DNA of 10,977 bases from Bacteroidota bacterium. GTDB taxonomy: Bacteria; Bacteroidota; Ignavibacteria; Ignavibacteriales; Ignavibacteriaceae. The DNA is taken from contig JAJYOQ010000103.1 of the NCBI GenBank assembly GCA_021796135.1, positions 1-10,977 on the forward strand, read 5' to 3'. Below are positions 6,330 to 10,977 of the stretch, piece by piece (position 1 is the stretch's first letter; the number at the start of each line of letters is the position of its first letter). Below the pieces are notes generated by a model that searched no databases, was not told the DNA's origin, and saw only the letters and a list, made by a program, of their open reading frames with translations. A program made the position numbers and the translations under genes.

Positions 6330-7763
6330 ATGCCTAAGATATCTAATAAAGAGAGAATGAAAATTGCCAGACAGCCTATGCCTGAACAGGATAGCTCTAT
6401 CAGAAGAAATAATTTTGAGGAAGTTAACCTTGGTTTTACTGAAGAACTTGCCAAAATGGAAGCTATGCGCTGCATTCAGTGCCCTAAACCTACTTGCGTC
6501 TCCGGCTGCCCTGTGGGCGTCAAAATTAAAGATTTTATCTCTCTGGTTGCCGATGGTGAATATCTAAAAGCTGCTTCGAAAATTAAAGAAGATAATATGC
6601 TCCCCGCTATCTGCGGAAGAGTCTGCCCGCAGGAAGAACAATGCGAAGCCCAATGCGTTGTGGGTAATAAAAATGATCCTGTGGCTATTGGAAGATTGGA
6701 AAGATTTGTTGCCGATTTCGAAAGACAAAATGTCGGTATCAGAGAACCTGAATTAAAACCAACAACCGGAAAGAAAATCGCTATAGTTGGAAGCGGACCT
6801 GCCGGTCTCAGCTGCGCCGGTGACCTTATCCAGATGGGGCATAGCGTTACGGTCTTTGAAGCTTTGCATGAACTTGGCGGAGTACTGATTTATGGAATTC
6901 CGGAATTCAGACTGCCTAAAGAAATTGTTAAGGCGGAGGTCGAATCTTTGAAAAAATTGGGTGTCGATTTTCAGCCCAATTCGGTTATCGGATTTTCTGA
7001 TACTATTGACGAATTGTTGTCTAATGGATATGATGCCGTCTTTATCGCGGTCGGTGCCGGACTTCCTTACTTCCTGAATATTAAAGGCGAGAATTTTAAC
7101 GGCGTTTATTCTGCTAATGAATTTTTAACTCGCGTCAATTTAATGAAAGCTTATAAATTTCCGGATTATGAAACTCCTGTCTTTCATATTAAAGATAAAA
7201 ATGTCGCGGTTTTCGGCGGAGGCAATACTGCTATGGATGCTGTGAGAACTTCTAAAAGATTGGGCGCAAAAAATGCCTATATTATTTACCGCCGGTCTGA
7301 TGTCGAAATGCCTGCTCGTAAAGAAGAAATTCATCATGCGAAGGAAGAGGGTATTGAATTCCTCTACCTGGCTAACCCTCTTGAATTTTTAGGCGATGCC
7401 GAAGGATGGCTGACTGGTGTAAAATTACAAAAAATGGAACTGGGCGAACCGGATGCTTCGGGCAGAAGACGCCCTATCCCGATTAAAGATTCGGAATATA
7501 TCCTGAATATTGATATGGCTGTTATTGCTATCGGAAATGGCTCTAATCCAATTATTCAAAAAACTACTCCTGAACTAAACTTTAATAAATGGGGTAATAT
7601 CGTCGTTGATGAAAATACTATGAAAACTTCAAAAAAGGGCGTATTTGCCGGTGGGGATATTGTCTCAGGCGGTGCTACTGTTATTCTTGCTATGGGCGCT
7701 GGTAGAAAAGCTGCCGCTGCAATTAATGATTTTCTTAACGGAAATGAAGAGGTAGTAAAATAA
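6330..7763 (+). CDS. nfnB: NADH-dependent ferredoxin:NADP oxidoreductase large subunit (NfnB, GltD-like)
   Basis: Large subunit carrying the bifurcating flavin and NADP(H) site; 477 residues. The N-terminal iron-sulfur region has CIQCPKPTCVSGC (Cys48, 51, 56, 60) and CGRVCPQEEQCEAQC (Cys95, 99, 105, 109), enough for the two [4Fe-4S] clusters known in NfnB. Residue 152 onward is the FAD fold, VGSGPAGLSCAGDLI, with LGGVLIYGIPEFRLPK. The NADP fold is VAVFGGGNTAMDAVRT at about 292-307. The second FAD motif is GVFAGGDIVSGGATVILAMG at about 437. ATG at 6330 is preferred over TTG at 6327, because GGAG ends 6 bases before it. The same architecture is seen in the glutamate synthase small subunit. No large glutamate synthase gene is present and nfnA is directly upstream, so NfnB is the better call. 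SudA-type sulfide dehydrogenase activity is the main alternative. Confidence 0.92.
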   Translation: MPKISNKERMKIARQPMPEQDSSIRRNNFEEVNLGFTEELAKMEAMRCIQCPKPTCVSGCPVGVKIKDFISLVADGEYLKAASKIKEDNMLPAICGRVCPQEEQCEAQCVVGNKNDPVAIGRLERFVADFERQNVGIREPELKPTTGKKIAIVGSGPAGLSCAGDLIQMGHSVTVFEALHELGGVLIYGIPEFRLPKEIVKAEVESLKKLGVDFQPNSVIGFSDTIDELLSNGYDAVFIAVGAGLPYFLNIKGENFNGVYSANEFLTRVNLMKAYKFPDYETPVFHIKDKNVAVFGGGNTAMDAVRTSKRLGAKNAYIIYRRSDVEMPARKEEIHHAKEEGIEFLYLANPLEFLGDAEGWLTGVKLQKMELGEPDASGRRRPIPIKDSEYILNIDMAVIAIGNGSNPIIQKTTPELNFNKWGNIVVDENTMKTSKKGVFAGGDIVSGGATVILAMGAGRKAAAAINDFLNGNEEVVK

Positions 7764-7833
7764 GTAAAGTTTAATAATCTCGGGACTTTGTTTCACTGCA
7801 TTTGTTACTCAAACACAAAATTTATTTTTAAGT

Positions 7834-7847
7834 AAAGGAGGAAGGGG
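7834..7847 (+). promoter_or_regulatory. doubled purine-rich ribosome site before the TolC-family gene
   Basis: AAAGGAGGAAGGGG contains two usable Shine-Dalgarno cores. AGGAGG is ideally spaced for TTG at 7851, while GAAGGGG is ideally spaced for ATG at 7854. The two starts differ by one residue, so the protein is hardly affected. Unusually strong for this window, it suggests high translation of the efflux operon's first gene. Confidence 0.6.
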
Positions 7848-7853
7848 CTTTTG

Positions 7854-9200
7854 ATGAAAGATAATTTCTTTTTATCTCTTTTTAGTTTTGCTGTCATTAT
7901 ATTTTTATTTACTTCCAATTCTTTTGCTCAGCACGACACTCTTGTCTTTAATCTCGACGAATCTATAGCTAAAGCTCTGGCTAATAATTGGGATATGCAA
8001 TTAGCTAAAAAAGATATTGAAAAATCTCAATATCAAATTAATGAGGCTTACTCAAATGCTTATCCTAGAATTGATTTTACCGGCAACTATACTAGAAATA
8101 TCCTGCTGCCGGTTCTGTTTCTCCCTCCGGATAATCTTTTCAACCCTACTCCGAATACTCAAACTATAGAACTTGGTTCAAAAAATAGCTTCGCTGCTAC
8201 TGTCGGCATTACGCAAGTTCTCTATAATCAAAAAGTTAATACGGCTATTAAAATTGCCGGCGAATATGCCAGATATTCCGAAGTCGGTAGTAAAGCCGCT
8301 AAAGAGTCAATTATTCTGGCTGTTAAAAAATCATTCTATTCGATTTTGATGGCTGAACAAATTGTAAAAGTTACTTCGAGAAGCTTTGAATCAGCTAAAG
8401 CAAATTCCGATAATGTTGCAGCTCTTTTTAAACAGGGCGTTGCGTCCGAATTCGATCTGCTCCGCTCTCAGGTGCAGGTTGCGAATATTCAACCTACGCT
8501 TATTCAAGCGGAAAATAATCTTGAACTTGCATTAAGCTCTTTTAAGAATTTACTGACTATCGATTTGAATACTCCTGTAAAAATTGTCGGTAACTTTTCT
8601 TTTACGGATATCCCCCAAAATATTTTGGAGAATGCAAATGAAAATGCTGCGGATAATAGCCCTTCTGTCCGGCAATTGAAAATTCAGGAGTCGCTTTTAG
8701 AAAAAAATATTAAAGTTGAACAGGCAGATTATTACCCGACTCTTGCTTTCTTTGGTCAGTACCAGTATCAAACTCAGGATAATAACTGGAACCTAAATAA
8801 ATATAATTGGGCTAAAAGTTTTATGGTGGGTCTGCAGCTTACTTATAATCTCTTTGATGGCTTTGGCAGAGGCGCTCGAATACAGCAGGCGGTTGTCGAT
8901 AAGGAAAAAGTTGCTATCGGCAGATCAAAACTGGAAGAAGGTATTAAAGTTCAGGTCTTGCAGTCTATCTTAAAGATGAATGAAGCTAAAAAGAAAATAG
9001 CTGCTCAGGAAAAAAGTCTTGCTCAGGCAGATAAAGCTCTTAAAATTGCTCATACTAGATATTCAAGCGGTGTTGGTACCCAGCTTGAAATTATGGATAC
9101 TGAAACGGCATTGACATTGGCGCAAACAAACTATTCCCGGGCAATATATGAATACCTTATTGCCAGATCTGAATGGGAATATTCTGTTAGTATTAACTAA
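7854..9200 (+). CDS. TolC-family outer-membrane efflux channel
   Basis: Outer-membrane exit duct of a tripartite efflux pump; 448 residues, typical of the family. Signal peptide: residues 1-25 (basic MKDN, hydrophobic core, ending NSFAQ). Two outer-membrane-efflux repeats follow. The first begins NLDESIAKALANNWDMQLAK, with YPRIDFTGNYTRN as the strand turn. The second begins near SVRQLKIQESLLEKNIKVEQ, with YYPTLAFFGQYQYQTQ and YNLFDGFGRGARIQQAVVDK. The long Ala/Lys/Glu/Gln-rich helices between them (for example KAALKIAHTRYSSG-like segments near residue 395) are the coiled-coil tunnel. It is the first gene of the efflux operon; the adaptor follows after 32 bases. It lies 90 bp after nfnB with no clear terminator. 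Substrate cannot be deduced. Confidence 0.93.
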   Translation: MKDNFFLSLFSFAVIIFLFTSNSFAQHDTLVFNLDESIAKALANNWDMQLAKKDIEKSQYQINEAYSNAYPRIDFTGNYTRNILLPVLFLPPDNLFNPTPNTQTIELGSKNSFAATVGITQVLYNQKVNTAIKIAGEYARYSEVGSKAAKESIILAVKKSFYSILMAEQIVKVTSRSFESAKANSDNVAALFKQGVASEFDLLRSQVQVANIQPTLIQAENNLELALSSFKNLLTIDLNTPVKIVGNFSFTDIPQNILENANENAADNSPSVRQLKIQESLLEKNIKVEQADYYPTLAFFGQYQYQTQDNNWNLNKYNWAKSFMVGLQLTYNLFDGFGRGARIQQAVVDKEKVAIGRSKLEEGIKVQVLQSILKMNEAKKKIAAQEKSLAQADKALKIAHTRYSSGVGTQLEIMDTETALTLAQTNYSRAIYEYLIARSEWEYSVSIN

Positions 9201-9232
9201 TTATATCGTGAAAATAATGAGGAGATTTTATT

Positions 9233-10276
9233 ATGTATAAAATTAAATTTTATTTAATTCTTGGCTTTATTTCTGGTTTACTTAATGTCAATTGCGGTAA
9301 TAAAACTCAAGAAATAGATAAAAGTAAGCTGACGGCTATGGATGCAGTCCCGGTTCAAATTGATACCGTCCGGAAAAATGATATCAGCATTGTAAAAAAT
9401 TATACGGGCACTCTTGAAGGGGAACAACAGGCTAATATTGTTTCTAAAATTCAGGAAAGAATTAATTCCGTTAATGTTAAGATCGGGGATGCGGTTAAAC
9501 CGGGAGAGATTCTTGTATCTTTAGATAAATCTGGCGCATCATCTCAATTCTATCAGGCAAAAGCAGGTTTTGAAAATGCAGCTCAAAATCTTGATAGAAT
9601 GAAAGCATTATATTCAGCCGGCGCTATCGCAAAACAAATGCTGGATGCCGCTCAGACTAACTACGATATTAGCAAAGCAAATTTTGAAGCCGCTAAAAGT
9701 ATGGTGGACTTGGTCTCTCCGATTTCCGGTATCGTTACTTTTATTGATTGTAATATCGGCGACCTTGCTATGCCGGGTAAAGTAATTTTAACTGTTGCCA
9801 GTATTAATAAAATGAAGATTTTATTTACCGTGAATGAGTCGGATATCTCTGCTTTGAGTATCGGTAAAAAAGCTGATATTTCTTCAGAACAGCGCCCCGG
9901 TCTGATTCAATATGGCAGCATTTCCCAGGTATCTAGATCTGCCGATGTCCAATCCCGTTCTTTTGATGTTTGGGCTGTCTTTGCTAATAATTCTGATCGA
10001 TGGTTTAAACCGGGAATGTTTTGCCGTGTTAATGTAACTGTGAATCATTCTAATAGCTCTTTAATTATTCCGACTAAAGCGATTGTAATTTTTGAAAATA
10101 AAAAAGGGGTTTTCGTGACTGATAATAATATTGCTTCATTTAGAGCTATTGAAACCGGTATGTCTAATGCTCAATCAACTGAAGTAATCAGCGGATTAAA
10201 AGAAGGGGAAAAGATAATTACTTTGGGAATGAATAACCTTAAAGAAGGATCTAAAATTATTTTATCTAATATATAA
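9233..10276 (+). CDS. RND efflux periplasmic adaptor (membrane-fusion protein)
   Basis: Periplasmic bridge between pump and outer-membrane channel; 347 residues, on the short side for the HlyD/AcrA-like family. Residues 1-20 are a hydrophobic export signal (YLILGFISGLLNVN) followed by Cys21. This could be a lipoprotein, but Asn at -1 makes a poor lipobox. Domains in order: first half-lipoyl (IVSKIQERINSVNVKIGDAV, KPGEILVSLD), a short helical hairpin around SQFYQAKAGFENAAQNLDR and MLDAAQTNYDISKANFEAAK, second half-lipoyl (LVSPISGIVTFIDCNIGDLA), a beta-barrel (ILFTVNESDISALSIGKKAD, WFKPGMFCRVNV), and a membrane-proximal part (IIPTKAIVIF, VISGLKEGEKIITLGMNNLK). GAGGAG lies 8 bases before the ATG. 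It sits between the channel and pump genes, as expected. The short hairpin fits RND-type adaptors. Confidence 0.93.
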   Translation: MYKIKFYLILGFISGLLNVNCGNKTQEIDKSKLTAMDAVPVQIDTVRKNDISIVKNYTGTLEGEQQANIVSKIQERINSVNVKIGDAVKPGEILVSLDKSGASSQFYQAKAGFENAAQNLDRMKALYSAGAIAKQMLDAAQTNYDISKANFEAAKSMVDLVSPISGIVTFIDCNIGDLAMPGKVILTVASINKMKILFTVNESDISALSIGKKADISSEQRPGLIQYGSISQVSRSADVQSRSFDVWAVFANNSDRWFKPGMFCRVNVTVNHSNSSLIIPTKAIVIFENKKGVFVTDNNIASFRAIETGMSNAQSTEVISGLKEGEKIITLGMNNLKEGSKIILSNI

Positions 10277-10331
10277 GGTCGAATTTATAAAATAATTTCG
10301 GCGATAATTTAGCAGTATTAAAGGGAAATTT

Positions 10332-10977
10332 ATGAAATTAGCAGATGTATCTATCAGGAGACCGGTCTTTGCGACTATGATGATTATGGCTTTAATCGTT
10401 ATGGGTCTTTTTTCTTATATGAAATTAAATGTCGATCTGTATCCCTCAGTTGATATCCCTTATGTTATTATTACGTCTGTCCTGCCCGGCGCAGGTCCTG
10501 AACAAATAGAAACCGATGTGACAAAAAAAATAGAAGATGCTGTTAACCCTATTTCCGGTGTTGACTGGATTCAATCCTATTCCCGCGAGGGTGTGTCTTT
10601 GGTGGTTATTGCCTTTAAACTTGAAGTTGATGGTAAAATCGCTGCTCAGGATGTTCGCGAAAAACTCGCTGCTATTCGGTCTGATCTGCCTGCTGATCTG
10701 AAAGAACCTATCATCCAGAGATATGACCCTGCAAGTCTGCCGATTATGGCTATTACTGTCTCAGGTAATAAATCTGAAAAGGATATTACTACTATTACTA
10801 AAAATATAGTTAAGAAAAGATTAGAAAATATCCCCGGAGTTGGTTCTGTCGATTTAGTCGGCGGCGCAGAAAGAGAAATCGAGATTCAGGTTAATGCCGA
10901 TAAACTGAAAGCATACGGTATTTCTATTCAGGATATTATTCAAAATGTCGGCTCTTCAAATGTAAAAAAAACAATTA
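10332..10977 (+). CDS. RND efflux pump permease, N-terminal part, cut by window edge
   Basis: Inner-membrane proton-driven pump of the AcrB/MdtB (HAE-1-like) family. Only the first 215 codons are present of the usual 1,000 or more. It begins MKLADVSIRRPVFATMMIMA, where the cytoplasmic Arg-Arg-Pro precedes transmembrane helix 1 (about residues 12-29). The first porter subdomain follows: VDLYPSVDIPYVIITSVLPG, AGPEQIETDVTKKIEDAVNP and GVDWIQSYSREGVSLVVIAF. Then come QDVREKLAAIRSDLPADLKE, DPASLPIMAITVSG and LENIPGVGSVDLVGGAEREI. These are standard conserved blocks, so the fragment looks intact. AAGGGA lies 5 bases before the ATG, and the adaptor gene ends 55 bases upstream. The HAE-1 style start favours drug, lipid or solute export over metal export (CzcA-type), but the transmembrane charged residues that decide this lie outside the window. 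Confidence 0.93.
   Translation, partial: MKLADVSIRRPVFATMMIMALIVMGLFSYMKLNVDLYPSVDIPYVIITSVLPGAGPEQIETDVTKKIEDAVNPISGVDWIQSYSREGVSLVVIAFKLEVDGKIAAQDVREKLAAIRSDLPADLKEPIIQRYDPASLPIMAITVSGNKSEKDITTITKNIVKKRLENIPGVGSVDLVGGAEREIEIQVNADKLKAYGISIQDIIQNVGSSNVKKTI

Noticed and set aside
6330..7763. Reading this gene as the glutamate synthase small subunit
   Set aside because: The large subunit is absent and nfnA is the adjacent partner, so NfnB explains the context better.
7766..7789. Possible terminator after nfnB (AAAGT ... ACTTT followed by GTTT)
   Set aside because: Only a 5-bp AT-rich stem with a 14-base loop and a broken T-tract; too weak.

Overview
The window is AT-rich bacterial chromosome. 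The best taxonomic clue is the secreted protein at 698-2131 (minus strand). Its last 80 residues form a type IX secretion (Por) sorting domain of the NYPNPFNPST / GKEVATLV / SGVYFYR style, which is especially common in Ignavibacteria and relatives in the Bacteroidota-Chlorobiota-Ignavibacteriota group. A PorV/PorQ-like outer-membrane barrel protein lies next to it. I therefore infer a free-living, probably anaerobic or facultative, Ignavibacteria-like organism. This rests on family style, not on a marker gene.

Layout. (1) 1-2282, minus strand: a surface/secretion cluster read leftwards. It holds a 49-codon exported ORF that looks like the amputated N-terminus of an outer-membrane barrel protein, a type IX secreted cargo protein, and the N-terminal 171 residues of a PorV/PorQ-like protein that runs off the left edge. 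(2) 2283-3164: about 880 bp without a convincing intact gene. It contains two spaced inverted repeats built on TTGACTA/TAGTCAA, two short minus-strand coding-like remnants, a 7-bp tandem repeat, and the leader of the next operon with a small hairpin. (3) 3165-7763, plus strand: maeB, nfnA and nfnB, a tight operon. MaeB makes NADPH, pyruvate and CO2 from malate. NfnAB is the electron-bifurcating transhydrogenase that couples NADPH to NADH plus reduced ferredoxin. (4) 7854 to the right edge, plus strand: a complete tripartite efflux set in the order outer-membrane channel (TolC family), periplasmic adaptor, RND pump. The pump is cut by the window end after 215 codons.

How they work together. 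The maeB-nfnAB operon reads as a redox module: C4-acid decarboxylation yields NADPH, and NfnAB redistributes those electrons between NADP, NAD and ferredoxin, in either direction according to need. The efflux operon follows after 90 bp with no clear terminator, so read-through is possible, but nothing links the functions. On the left, the PorV-like protein and the sorting-domain protein fit the same secretion route.

I see no rRNA, tRNA, CRISPR array, insertion sequence or recognised riboswitch. I also see no clearly undescribed system. The most unusual material is the 2283-3164 gap, the truncated-looking exported ORF, and the pairing of maeB with nfnAB.
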